Below are positions 1 through 6,880 of a stretch of DNA of 9,622 bases, piece after piece. Below the pieces are notes generated by a model that was given only the letters and a program-made list of their open reading frames with translations, made no database searches and was not told where the DNA came from. Where the stretch lies: contig JAEYFY010000204.1 of assembly GCA_023454395.1 (NCBI GenBank), forward strand, positions 1 to 9,622, written 5' to 3'. The translations under genes were made by a program, and so were the position numbers. This DNA comes from Pseudomonadota bacterium. GTDB lineage: Bacteria; Pseudomonadota; Gammaproteobacteria; Enterobacterales; Enterobacteriaceae. The stretch's first letter is position 1, and each line of letters opens with the position of its first letter.

Positions 1-218
1 ACAGAGCCATCAGCAGATCTTAAATTGTTATAAAAAATGAAATCGGCATCGCTACGCACTTTTCCATTTGCAGCTAACAGAAATACAGATGCATCTAAGT
101 CAAAATCTTGACCATCTGTAGAACGGGCATCCCAACCAAGTCCGACAAGGACGTTTTTCATCGTTGGGGCTGCTTTGCTCAGAGAGACATTACCACCTTT
201 AGAAAGAGAAACGCTCAT
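1..218 (-). CDS. terD: TerD, calcium-binding tellurite/stress resistance protein (3' part outside window)
   Basis: Only the first 72 codons are present; the gene runs off the left edge. The N-terminus [18 protein letters not shown], followed by [10 protein letters not shown] and DFDLDAS at about residues 38-44, is the TerD-family signature. DLDAS supplies part of the family's calcium-binding site. The full protein is about 190 residues in relatives. The start is the ATG at 218-216, with an AGAGG ribosome site at 226-230. It follows terC after a 53-bp gap that holds a perfect inverted repeat, so terD is probably cotranscribed with terZABC but may be translated or stabilised separately. The family is cytosolic and works with TerC at the membrane in stress and tellurite resistance; the mechanism is unknown. 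Unlike TerZ and TerA, it lacks a GLLGxLFGG insert before the DLD motif. Confidence 0.96.
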   Translation of the reverse strand, partial: MSVSLSKGGNVSLSKAAPTMKNVLVGLGWDARSTDGQDFDLDASVFLLAANGKVRSDADFIFYNNLRSADGS

Positions 219-244
219 TTTACAACCTCTTTAGTTTTGTTTTT

Positions 245-269
245 AATATTCTGATTTTTCAAGAATATT
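245..269. repeat. Inverted repeat between terC and terD
   Basis: Perfect 8-bp arms, AATATTCT at 245-252 and AGAATATT at 262-269, flank a 9-nt loop and abut the terC stop codon at 272-274. In the ter mRNA (minus strand) the hairpin is followed by an A-rich stretch, not a U-run, so it does not look like an intrinsic terminator of this operon. It could act as an mRNA-processing or stability element between terC and terD. The role is inference. Confidence 0.5.
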
Positions 270-271
270 TG

Positions 272-1312
272 TTAATTTGTCTTACCTTTATCATCTTTTT
301 TCTCTGGGAATACAAAGCTTGCAATAATACCCAGAGCAAGAACACCTAGCACAACAAATAAGCTAGTTGTCGCGGAGATGCTGTATCCATGTTGCCAGAT
401 ATGATCTGTTGCATTTAAACCTAGTTTTGCAGCAATAAAGAACAACAACACAATAACCGCTTTTTCAAGGTAAACCAGATACTGTTTTAACGCTTCTAAC
501 ACGAAGTAGAGCGTACGTAAGCCTAAGATTGCAAACATCATTGCACTATAAACAATGAGGGGTTCACGGCTTACTGCGATAATAGCGGGAACCGAGTCGA
601 AAGCAAACATCACATCGGAAAGCTCTACAACAGCCACACACAGCATAAGTGGTGTTGCATATAACGCGGCTTTTGTACCACGACCAATAGTAATTTCTTT
701 GTTCTCTGGTTTTGCTAATTCAGCATCAACTTCTTTTTGTGTTAGTAAGAATGCATGCCCAGTAATTTTTGGCCATATAGGGAAAAATCGTTTTACTAAG
801 CGATAAGCAAGATGTTGTGAATAGTCTTCAATCTCTTCACTATCATCACCGCTTTTCAGCATCATAACTGCCGTCCAAGCAACGATTAAGGCAAATACTA
901 TCTCAACATATGGTCCTAAACTTAACAGCCCTGTACCGATGGCAACAAAGATCCCACGGAAAACGATAGCACCGATGATCCCCCAATAAAGAACGCGGTG
1001 ACGGAAGCGATCAGGTACGGCAAACCAAGAGAAAATCGCCATCATGACAAACAAGTTATCAACGGAGAGCACTTTCTCTAATGCATAACCTGTTACGAAT
1101 AAGCTCGCAACTTCTGCACCATGGTGAACATAAAGGAATCCTGCGAATGCCATTGCAACGGCAACCCAGAATATAGACCAGAATATGGCATTCTTTAACG
1201 TTATCGGCTTATCTGCACGATGCATAAATAAGTCAATAAAAATAGCGCCAATCGCAAGTACAACAAAGACAATGACAGTTTCTGTCGGAAAACCAATATG
1301 TGTGGATACCAT
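272..1312 (-). CDS. terC: TerC, integral membrane tellurite-resistance protein
   Basis: This is a 346-residue polytopic inner-membrane protein with about nine hydrophobic segments (near 10-30, 42-62, 85-99, 107-130, 133-151, 214-238, 252-273, 280-297 and 313-335). Acidic residues within membrane segments are the family hallmark: E79 and D85 in EKVLSVDN, and E230, D233 and D239 in VELSDVMFAFDSVPA. They suggest metal-ion binding or transport; related TerC/Alx proteins are linked to manganese. A long cytosolic loop lies at about 152-213 and the tail is lysine-rich. Length and start match the enterobacterial TerC family. The ATG at 1312 has AGGA at 1319-1322. It lies 34 bp after terB. TerC is thought to anchor the cytosolic Ter proteins at the membrane. 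Confidence 0.97.
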   Translation of the reverse strand: MVSTHIGFPTETVIVFVVLAIGAIFIDLFMHRADKPITLKNAIFWSIFWVAVAMAFAGFLYVHHGAEVASLFVTGYALEKVLSVDNLFVMMAIFSWFAVPDRFRHRVLYWGIIGAIVFRGIFVAIGTGLLSLGPYVEIVFALIVAWTAVMMLKSGDDSEEIEDYSQHLAYRLVKRFFPIWPKITGHAFLLTQKEVDAELAKPENKEITIGRGTKAALYATPLMLCVAVVELSDVMFAFDSVPAIIAVSREPLIVYSAMMFAILGLRTLYFVLEALKQYLVYLEKAVIVLLFFIAAKLGLNATDHIWQHGYSISATTSLFVVLGVLALGIIASFVFPEKKDDKGKTN

Positions 1313-1346
1313 AATAATTCCTGAACGGTTCCCTATCTTAAATTAA

Positions 1347-1802
1347 TTACAAACCAAATTCTGCGGGCTGAAAGCCTAATGCAATGGCAATAGCGCGCAC
1401 CGCTTCTTTTTCATCATTGTCAAAATCACCATCACTTTTCGCAACAGCAATACCGACACGAATAGCTAATTGCGCAGCTTCTGGCTGATCTTTCATTGCC
1501 AGAATATACTTCATGGTTTCACCTTTACCGACTTCGGTATCAAATTCGAAACTCAGGATTAGCTTATTAAAGAATTCGATAACTTCAGAAGTATCAAAAA
1601 CTTTAAGTTCATCTGATGCTTTTAAAAAACCAAGCATCTTCTGTTTTTCTTCAGAACTCACACCGTCACTAGCAATGGCGATTTGCGCGCAAACCGCAAC
1701 AGTGCCTTGCATAAATTTTTTGTTTTTAAAGCGAGCAACTTGCTTGGTTAACTCAGAACGTCCTGTATTAAAACCTTCTTTTAATTTGTTAAAAAAACTC
1801 AT
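1347..1802 (-). CDS. terB: TerB, metal-binding helical tellurite-resistance protein
   Basis: This 151-residue, mostly alpha-helical protein belongs to the TerB family. It contains two similar acidic segments, IASDGVSSEEK at about 43-53 and KSDGDFDNDEKEA at about 122-134. These match the internal pseudo-repeat and metal-binding acidic sites of the family. The reading frame stays open 38 codons upstream (to 1916), but that extension overlaps terA and does not resemble TerB. The ATG at 1802 gives the family N-terminus MSFFNK and has an AAGGA ribosome site at about 1811-1815, so it is the start. The gene lies 25 bp after terA. TerB is cytosolic and is reported to associate with TerC and TerD-type proteins. 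Confidence 0.96.
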   Translation of the reverse strand: MSFFNKLKEGFNTGRSELTKQVARFKNKKFMQGTVAVCAQIAIASDGVSSEEKQKMLGFLKASDELKVFDTSEVIEFFNKLILSFEFDTEVGKGETMKYILAMKDQPEAAQLAIRVGIAVAKSDGDFDNDEKEAVRAIAIALGFQPAEFGL

Positions 1803-1827
1803 GCTATTTTTCCTTATATCAACTTGA

Positions 1828-2988
1828 TCACTTAGAACCCGCTGTCCAGCGAAATCCCCACCCGTAGGCATTATCCATATCGCGGTGGCCTTTAAAAAAT
1901 TCATTGAGACGTTCAACTTTTATTGATCCGTTCTCATTAACGAGTCGGGCAATCGCACACATATTGCGACCATTATTACCATCAGTTAAGCGAGTTTCGA
2001 TAGGCGGTTGATCCGGTACATGAATGGTAACCACACCATCAGTCTTGCTCCAATTTGGTACGCCTTCATAAATAAACGCGAAAATCAGCACTTGCTTAAT
2101 ATTTTTCCATTCACGTCCATTTACAAAGATCCATTCACCACCAGCAACGTCTCCAGTACGATCATCGCCTTGTAATTCAACATAAGGAATACGATTAAAA
2201 TCACCAAATCCGTTTCCTAATGCTTGAATAACGGACTTATGTCCTTGCTGAAGTTCAACAAAAGCACCGATATCTAAATCGATACCTTTATTGCCACCGA
2301 ACAATCCACCTAATAGCCCAGAGCCTCCACTTTTGCTTTCACGATGCCAATCAAGGTTGATCCGAATTTTACCGAAGTCATCTTTCTTCGTTAGGCTGAT
2401 TGCCGGTTTCTCTTTAGTTAAAGAAACCTTACTTAAGTTCACTGAACTTGGTGCTGGCACTGGTTTCGGTGCTGGTGCTGGTGCTGGTGCTGAGTCTGCA
2501 ATATCAACACCAAAATGTTCAGCTAATGGCTTTAAACCACCGTTAAACCCTTGAGCGATAAAACGGAACTTCCAACTCCCATTACGACGATACAATTCAC
2601 CTAAAATTAATGCCGCTTCAGGACGACCGTTAATATCAACATTACCGTTCGCTACAACTTCGTTATTAGCATCAACTTGAATTGATAATCGCTGTAAATT
2701 TGCGATAGTTTGTTGACCTTCACAAGTCGCTGTAAACGCAATTTTTTCAACATCTGGACGTAAACGCGTTAGATCCACCGTGAAAGATGTGCTGTTTCCT
2801 GCTGTTGCATAAATAATGGTGCGATCATCATTAGCGGTCTGTCCATAAAACACCATATCGGTGTCGCCATTCACTTTACCTGATGCATAAAGTCTAAAAG
2901 CAGACACATCAACAGGCGCACCTGATTGAATTCTAATGATTAATGTTTGATTCGGAACAGGTACGTTCCCACCTGGAGTCATATTCAT
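1828..2988 (-). CDS. terA: TerA, two-domain TerD-fold tellurite-resistance protein
   Basis: This 386-residue protein has two TerD-like domains, at about 1-163 and 182-386, joined by a Pro/Ala linker (about 166-181). The first domain contains VDVSAFRLY and ILGELYRRNGSWKFRFIAQGF, typical TerD strands, but lacks the DLDAS and GDNxTG acidic motifs. The second has SLTK repeats, LDWH, then GLLGGLFGG, DLDIGAF (about 237-243) and GDDRTGD (about 274-280). Thus only the second half keeps a recognisable, reduced calcium site. The ATG at 2988 directly follows the terZ stop (TAAATG), so translation is probably coupled to terZ; an in-frame ATG at 2982 is an alternative. TerA is cytosolic and acts with TerZ, TerD and TerC. 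Confidence 0.95.
   Translation of the reverse strand: MNMTPGGNVPVPNQTLIIRIQSGAPVDVSAFRLYASGKVNGDTDMVFYGQTANDDRTIIYATAGNSTSFTVDLTRLRPDVEKIAFTATCEGQQTIANLQRLSIQVDANNEVVANGNVDINGRPEAALILGELYRRNGSWKFRFIAQGFNGGLKPLAEHFGVDIADSAPAPAPAPKPVPAPSSVNLSKVSLTKEKPAISLTKKDDFGKIRINLDWHRESKSGGSGLLGGLFGGNKGIDLDIGAFVELQQGHKSVIQALGNGFGDFNRIPYVELQGDDRTGDVAGGEWIFVNGREWKNIKQVLIFAFIYEGVPNWSKTDGVVTIHVPDQPPIETRLTDGNNGRNMCAIARLVNENGSIKVERLNEFFKGHRDMDNAYGWGFRWTAGSK
2468..2491. repeat. Hexanucleotide tandem repeat in the TerA linker
   Basis: Four perfect copies of GGTGCT (plus strand) encode the alternating Ala-Pro part of the TerA interdomain linker, with degenerate copies on the left up to about 2450. Unit gain or loss would keep the frame and change only linker length by two residues. 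Confidence 0.85.
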
Positions 2989-3573
2989 TTATCGCACCAC
3001 CGTAGCCACAATATCAGGCATCATGTCGTTAATAACACGGCCTTTACAAGGCGCACCAAACGCAGTGAAATCCCATTGGCCATGATTACGTTGTAAAGAA
3101 GCAATCACGATACCTGTATGAGAGCCTTGCTCTGTTAAGGTATAACGCACCAGCTCTTTATTCGTTGCTTTATCAACAACTCGACAGAATGCGTTTTCAA
3201 CTTCATTAAATGTTTGTCCACGGAAACTGTTTACTGTGAATACCAAATATTCAACATTTGCCGATAAACGGGCTAAATCAACGAAAATTGTTTCATCATC
3301 ACCATCGCCGTCACCTGTTAAGTTATCACCAGAGTGAATAACTGACTGACAGCTTGATTTTAATTTTCTAAACCAAATGGTATCGATTTGATTACCACTT
3401 GCGTCAAGCAATACGCAACTTGCATCTAAATCAATAGAACCACCGCCACCAAAAAGACTGCCTAATAATCCTTTTTTCTTAATCGGATCCCAGCCTAAAC
3501 CAAACATTAAATGGCTCAGTGCAGGTGCTTGTTTACTGAGAGAAACTGTTTGATTCTTGCTTAATGAAACCAT
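2989..3573 (-). CDS. terZ: TerZ, calcium-binding TerD-family protein, first gene of the ter operon
   Basis: This 194-residue single-domain TerD-family protein begins MVSLSKNQTVSLSKQAP. It carries FGLGWDP, DLDAS at 48-52 and a strongly acidic GDNLTGDGDGDDE run at 82-94, the expected calcium ligands. A GLLGSLFGGGG insert at about 35-45 precedes DLDAS. The segment between them, KLKSSCQS at about 70-77, has Ser-Cys where TerD has an Ala-Asp turn. The ATG at 3573 has AAGGAA at 3581-3586. It is the promoter-proximal gene of terZABCD and is divergent from the ATP-grasp gene. Family members are cytosolic and needed for tellurite, phage and colicin resistance; the molecular activity is not established. 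Confidence 0.97.
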   Translation of the reverse strand: MVSLSKNQTVSLSKQAPALSHLMFGLGWDPIKKKGLLGSLFGGGGSIDLDASCVLLDASGNQIDTIWFRKLKSSCQSVIHSGDNLTGDGDGDDETIFVDLARLSANVEYLVFTVNSFRGQTFNEVENAFCRVVDKATNKELVRYTLTEQGSHTGIVIASLQRNHGQWDFTAFGAPCKGRVINDMMPDIVATVVR

Positions 3574-3625
3574 AATTAAATTCCTTCAGAGGTAGAGTGA
3601 AACAATAATGCCATTTGTGATTAAT

Positions 3626-3638
3626 TCCATATCATGAA
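3626..3638. promoter_or_regulatory. Degenerate third copy of the ter operator-like motif
   Basis: TCCATATCATGAA matches the 13-bp consensus ATCATATYATGAT at 10 of 13 positions. Its centre is 17 bp from that of the palindrome at 3641-3657; CATATCATGA recurs as a direct repeat at 3628-3637 and 3645-3654. It lies just downstream of the proposed terZ -10. Confidence 0.35.
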
Positions 3639-3640
3639 AA

Positions 3641-3657
3641 TCATCATATCATGATGA
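3641..3657. promoter_or_regulatory. Perfect palindrome overlapping the terZ -10, candidate operator
   Basis: TCATCAT-ATC-ATGATGA has perfect 7-bp arms around 3 bp. Its core, ATCATATCATGAT (3643-3655), recurs as ATCATATTATGAT at 3811-3823. It covers the minus-strand -10 hexamer TATGAT, so a bound protein would block or contact polymerase. No regulator is proven. Confidence 0.5.
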
Positions 3658-3670
3658 AGTACATGAGCAA
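3643..3670 (-). promoter_or_regulatory. Candidate promoter of the terZ operon
   Basis: On the minus strand, a -35 TTGCTC (3670-3665) is followed after 16 bp by a -10 TATGAT (3648-3643), five of six bases matching consensus. Predicted transcription start is near 3636, giving a leader of about 60 nt to terZ. The -35 is weak, which suits activator control. Other TTGA-type hexamers farther up (TTGATA at 3706-3701) lack a good -10. Confidence 0.45.
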
Positions 3671-3700
3671 GACTATTTTTCTCACTCAAACTTAAAGTTT

Positions 3701-3716
3701 TATCAACCTATTGATA
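3701..3716. repeat. Short inverted repeat in the divergent region
   Basis: TATCAA-CCTA-TTGATA is a perfect 6-bp inverted repeat. It overlaps the start of the tandem TGATATTAA repeat and may be a second type of protein-binding site. It is short enough to arise by chance in AT-rich DNA. Confidence 0.3.
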
Positions 3717-3729
3717 TTAATGATATTAA
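3712..3729. repeat. Tandem 9-bp direct repeat TGATATTAA x2
   Basis: Two perfect, adjacent copies of TGATATTAA lie between the two divergent promoters. Function is unknown; a regulator-binding or duplication scar is possible. Confidence 0.45.
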
Positions 3730-3809
3730 ATTACAATAAAATGTTAAAAACACAAAAAAATCACAATAATAACTTACGTAATTACACGATTTAAAAATTA
3801 ACTCAAATA

Positions 3810-3824
3810 AATCATATTATGATT
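3810..3824. promoter_or_regulatory. Second copy of the palindrome, at the biosynthetic-operon -35
   Basis: AATCAT-ATT-ATGATT has perfect 6-bp arms around 3 bp. It shares 12 of 13 core bases with the palindrome at 3643-3655 and overlaps the first two bases of the plus-strand TTGACA at 3823-3828. A protein here would sit next to polymerase at the divergent promoter. Confidence 0.5.
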
Positions 3825-3851
3825 GACACAGTTCTGCGAAATCTTCATGAT
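3823..3851 (+). promoter_or_regulatory. Candidate promoter of the biosynthetic operon
   Basis: A perfect consensus -35, TTGACA (3823-3828), is followed after 17 bp by CATGAT (3846-3851), four of six bases of the -10 consensus. Predicted transcription start is near 3858, leaving a leader of about 40 nt before the first ATG. The -10 itself contains an ATGAT half-site of the operator-like motif. Confidence 0.5.
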
Positions 3852-3896
3852 TATAGGCATTGAACCCTACACTTTTATTTCACGGTATACAGAGTA

Positions 3897-4964
3897 ATGA
3901 ATAACACAATTTGGTTTATGGAAGGTTTATCATCACAACGCGATATAATTCAAAGTGTTAAAGACTTTGCAAAACAGCAGCACCAAGAGATCGTTGTGCT
4001 CGCATCTCATCGTCATACTCGAAATGAGATTTTATCGCTTGCTGATGGGGCTTTTTATGAACCTCTTGAAGAGACATTACGCTTAAAATTTATCAATGAT
4101 GTTGTAAAACAGCATCAAGTCAGTGCCATTCACACTGGTCGTAATAGCGCATGGTTTGAACGACACCGCCAAGAAATTGAGTCATTTGGGGCAAAATTAA
4201 CAACTGGGTCCACACAACTTGAACAGCTTCACTTAGCTGATAATAAAGTTGCATTTGCACAAGCGATGGAACAATGTGGGCTTCCTGCAGTACCGTCTAT
4301 TTACATTGAATCTATCGATGAATTAGAAACACATATAAAAGAGCCTCCTTTTGGCGAAATACCTTTATGTATTAAACCTGTAAAAGGGATTTACGGCATG
4401 GGTTTTTGGCGCTTTGATAATCAAGTTTCACCAATGGCACTGTTTAATCACCCAGAAAATCGCCAAGTCAATCCGCAACAATATCTTGATGCATTAAAGG
4501 CGGTTGAACGTTTTGAACCTTTAGTCTTAATGCCTTATTTACCTGGCCCTGAATACTCTGTTGATATGGTGGTAGAGCAAGGTGATGTTATTGCGGCTGT
4601 AGCTCGACGCAAAGAGGGTGCAATACAACATCTAGAAATCTCAGGCGAGGCTTATGAATTAGGTAAAGCGTGCGCAACAGCGATGAAAGCCGATGGAATT
4701 GTGAATGTGCAAACCCGCAATAATCATCAAGGTCGCCCACTCTTACTTGAAATTAATATGCGTCCTTCTGGTGGTATTGGTTATACCCAACATTGTGGAA
4801 TTAATCTTGCAGGTATTTTTGCTTTACGCCAATTAGGATTAATGAGTATTGAAGAGGCGACAGCTCAAACCAACCATTTTACACCAACAAAAATACGCTC
4901 AATCACCAATTCTATTGTTTTCAATTCAACGCTAACAAACTTAATCAGTACGGATAATAATTAA
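3897..4964 (+). CDS. Ter-associated ATP-grasp ligase
   Basis: This 355-residue ATP-grasp enzyme, first in the biosynthetic operon, probably joins a carboxylate to an amine or thiol with ATP hydrolysis. Residues 1-115 form a pre-ATP-grasp region. K117 (ADNK), K160 in LCIKPVKGIYGMG (157-169, the nucleotide-binding loop), E219 in LPGPEYSVD (215-223) and LLEINMRPSGG (283-293, metal ligands E285 and N287) are the expected catalytic landmarks, closest in style to carbamoyl-phosphate-synthase-like ATP-grasps. It fits the ATPgrasp_Ter family seen next to ter operons. The substrate is unknown. The start at 3897 has only a weak ribosome site (AGAG at 3891-3894 is very close), so initiation may be inefficient. 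The next gene starts 2 bp after the stop. Confidence 0.9.
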   Translation: MNNTIWFMEGLSSQRDIIQSVKDFAKQQHQEIVVLASHRHTRNEILSLADGAFYEPLEETLRLKFINDVVKQHQVSAIHTGRNSAWFERHRQEIESFGAKLTTGSTQLEQLHLADNKVAFAQAMEQCGLPAVPSIYIESIDELETHIKEPPFGEIPLCIKPVKGIYGMGFWRFDNQVSPMALFNHPENRQVNPQQYLDALKAVERFEPLVLMPYLPGPEYSVDMVVEQGDVIAAVARRKEGAIQHLEISGEAYELGKACATAMKADGIVNVQTRNNHQGRPLLLEINMRPSGGIGYTQHCGINLAGIFALRQLGLMSIEEATAQTNHFTPTKIRSITNSIVFNSTLTNLISTDNN

Positions 4965-4966
4965 TA

Positions 4967-6115
4967 ATGAAAAATAGTATGAGTGACTCATCCGTTTATC
5001 GTCGCCTTCTTTCTTGTGGCACATTAAGTGTGACGCCAAATTGCTCTATTGAGTTACTTGATGAATTATTTGATATCGCAGAAAGACGCAATCCTAAGCG
5101 TGCATTTTTATTTGTCAGTAAAGTATTAGGTCGTCATATTCCAGTTTCACCGAAAAAAATGCGTGAAACCTACCAAAAACTTGCCCGTCAATTTCCTGAC
5201 TCACTTGACGGCCCTGTTCTGTTTATTGGTATGGCAGAAACTGCGGTGGGTTTAGGTGCTGGCATTTTTGATGAAGTGAGAAATCGCTATCAACAAACCA
5301 TTTATTTAACATCAACACGCCACCCTGTTGATAAAGGTGAGCTGCTGTGTGAATTTAAAGAAAATCACAGCCACGCGACTGATCACTTACTCTATTTGCC
5401 TACAACAGCAGAGCAACGCCAATGGGTACAACAAGCAAAAACCGTTGTATTGATTGATGATGAAGCGACTACGGGTAACACCTTTATTAACCTGCTTTCA
5501 GCGCTGCGTGAAGAAGGTGGATTAACCCATATTGAGCAGGTTATAGCGGTAACCTTAACCGATTGGAGTGGTGATTCTATCGCTGAGCGCTCCCCATTAC
5601 CGATTAAAACCCTTTCTCTAGTTCAAGGGAAGTGGCAATGGGATGCCGATCCAAATGCGTCTTTACCTGTTATGCCTAATGTTAATATCACTGCATCAGG
5701 GGAAGTTGCTATCACGGGTAAACAGGGCTGGGGTCGATTAGGAATGACAACGCCCGCAAACGATCTGGGTTTATCCATCAATGCATCTTTAGGTGAAAAA
5801 ATCCTTGTTTTAGGATCAGGAGAATTTGTTTGGGAGCCGTTCTTATTAGCTGAACGACTAGAAAAACAAGGTGCTATCGTAAAATATAGCTCAACAACAC
5901 GTTCACCGATTTCAACTAATTTTGCCATTCAATCAGCAATCACATTTACTGATAATTATGGTTTAGGTATTCCTAACTTCGTCTATAACGTGGCACATCA
6001 ACAATTTGATCGTATTTTGCTTTGTTGTGAAACACCCGCCGAAAGTATTGATAGCCAACTGATTGAAGCTCTCAATAAAGTTGCACCTATTGTTGAGGTA
6101 ATTAGTTATGACTAA
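4967..6115 (+). CDS. Phosphoribosyltransferase with C-terminal TRSP domain
   Basis: This 382-residue two-domain protein begins with an orotate-PRTase-like fold. The PRPP-binding loop VVLIDDEATTGNT (160-172) has the classical paired acidic residues D164-D165 and the TTGN phosphate-binding turn. A FIGMAETAVGLG stretch (86-97) is typical of the PRTase core. The C-terminal half, from about 250, carries GWGRLG, ILVLGSGEFVWEPF (279-292) and TTRSP (310-314), the motif that names the TRSP domain. It probably transfers a phosphoribosyl group from PRPP to an unknown base or base-like acceptor. It may start at the ATG at 4967 or at the in-frame ATG at 4979; neither has a strong ribosome site, so coupling to the ATP-grasp gene is likely. 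It overlaps the HAD gene by 8 bp. Confidence 0.9.
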   Translation: MKNSMSDSSVYRRLLSCGTLSVTPNCSIELLDELFDIAERRNPKRAFLFVSKVLGRHIPVSPKKMRETYQKLARQFPDSLDGPVLFIGMAETAVGLGAGIFDEVRNRYQQTIYLTSTRHPVDKGELLCEFKENHSHATDHLLYLPTTAEQRQWVQQAKTVVLIDDEATTGNTFINLLSALREEGGLTHIEQVIAVTLTDWSGDSIAERSPLPIKTLSLVQGKWQWDADPNASLPVMPNVNITASGEVAITGKQGWGRLGMTTPANDLGLSINASLGEKILVLGSGEFVWEPFLLAERLEKQGAIVKYSSTTRSPISTNFAIQSAITFTDNYGLGIPNFVYNVAHQQFDRILLCCETPAESIDSQLIEALNKVAPIVEVISYD

Positions 6116-6878
6116 GCCTGTTATTTTAACTGATCTCGATGACACTCTATTTCAAACACGCCGTAAGATGGTGGATGAATTAGCACTAGAACCCTATAAG
6201 ACTGGCGCGCTAGATAGAAGCTTAGAACCCCGTAGCTTTATGACTCAAGAGCAAACCCTGCTTGTAGATTGGATGTTAGAGCATGCAGATTTAATTCCTG
6301 TTACCGCTCGTGGAACAGAAGAGATTAGCCGAGTCACGATTCCTTTTCATTCTTGGGCGATTACCACACATGGTGCGGTGATATTGACGCCTGAAGGCAG
6401 CGCTGATGCCCAATGGCAACACCACATCACTCAAAGCTTAGCGCCCTATACACAGCGTTTGTTGACGCTACAACAATCAATTACGCAATTAATGGCAGAA
6501 CGAAACATTAATGGTTGGGCGCGAATTAACTATGAATACGGTGATTTGCCTATTTATTTAGTCATGAAGCATAACGATAGCACCCGATTAAGCGAGCTAT
6601 ACGCCATAGGTGATGAGATAGAAAAAACATTCTCAACCAAAGGTTTTTATATTCATCGCAACAGCAACAATATTGCTTGGTTACCAGAACCTATCGAAAA
6701 AGGCAAAGCGGTCACCTATTTGCTCAATAAATTAAAAGCTGAGCGAGGTGTTTTTCCTGTGATTGGGCTAGGTGATAGCCTAAGTGATCATCGCTTTATG
6801 AAATTATGCAGTTGGTATGGGCTTCCTCGTCAAAGCCAATTTGCGGATGCGATCAACACAAAAATTTTTGGAGAATAA
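6108..6878 (+). CDS. HAD-superfamily phosphatase of the ter biosynthetic operon
   Basis: This 256-residue HAD hydrolase has all four motifs: DLDDT (9-13; D9 nucleophile, D11 acid/base), T66 in VTARGT, K198 in EKGKAV, and GDSLSD (222-227). The long insert between motifs II and III (about 80-190) is a C2-type cap, as in Cof or sucrose-phosphate phosphatase-like enzymes. That favours a small phosphorylated metabolite as substrate, here perhaps the phosphoribosylated product of the neighbouring PRTases. The start is the ATG at 6108, 9 nt after GAGG at 6095-6098 and overlapping the preceding gene by 8 bp, so translation is probably coupled. The next gene starts 2 bp after the stop. Confidence 0.9.
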   Translation: MTKPVILTDLDDTLFQTRRKMVDELALEPYKTGALDRSLEPRSFMTQEQTLLVDWMLEHADLIPVTARGTEEISRVTIPFHSWAITTHGAVILTPEGSADAQWQHHITQSLAPYTQRLLTLQQSITQLMAERNINGWARINYEYGDLPIYLVMKHNDSTRLSELYAIGDEIEKTFSTKGFYIHRNSNNIAWLPEPIEKGKAVTYLLNKLKAERGVFPVIGLGDSLSDHRFMKLCSWYGLPRQSQFADAINTKIFGE

Positions 6879-6880
6879 AC

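Larger units (their letters stand above)
3574..3896. promoter_or_regulatory. Divergent control region between the terZ operon and the biosynthetic operon
   Basis: This 323-bp, very AT-rich gene-free stretch holds the likely promoters of both operons plus several symmetric and direct repeats, listed separately. It also has an 8-bp palindrome TTACGTAA at 3774-3781. I see no convincing small coding region in it. The A/T content would suit H-NS-type silencing, which is inference only. Confidence 0.75.

Noticed and set aside
1803..1916. 38-codon N-terminal extension of the TerB frame
   Set aside because: It overlaps the terA 3' end, does not resemble TerB, and the ATG at 1802 has a good ribosome site and the family N-terminus.
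2291..2554. 87-codon plus-strand open frame with Gly/Ala repeats
   Set aside because: It is the shadow of the TerA linker repeat read on the other strand.
5623..5928. 101-codon minus-strand open frame
   Set aside because: It is antisense to the conserved TRSP region and has no supporting features; other short opposite-strand frames across the window were rejected likewise.
6806..6880. 25-codon N-terminal extension of the PRTase-Pelota frame
   Set aside because: It lies inside the HAD gene; GGAG at 6870-6873 points to the ATG at 6881.
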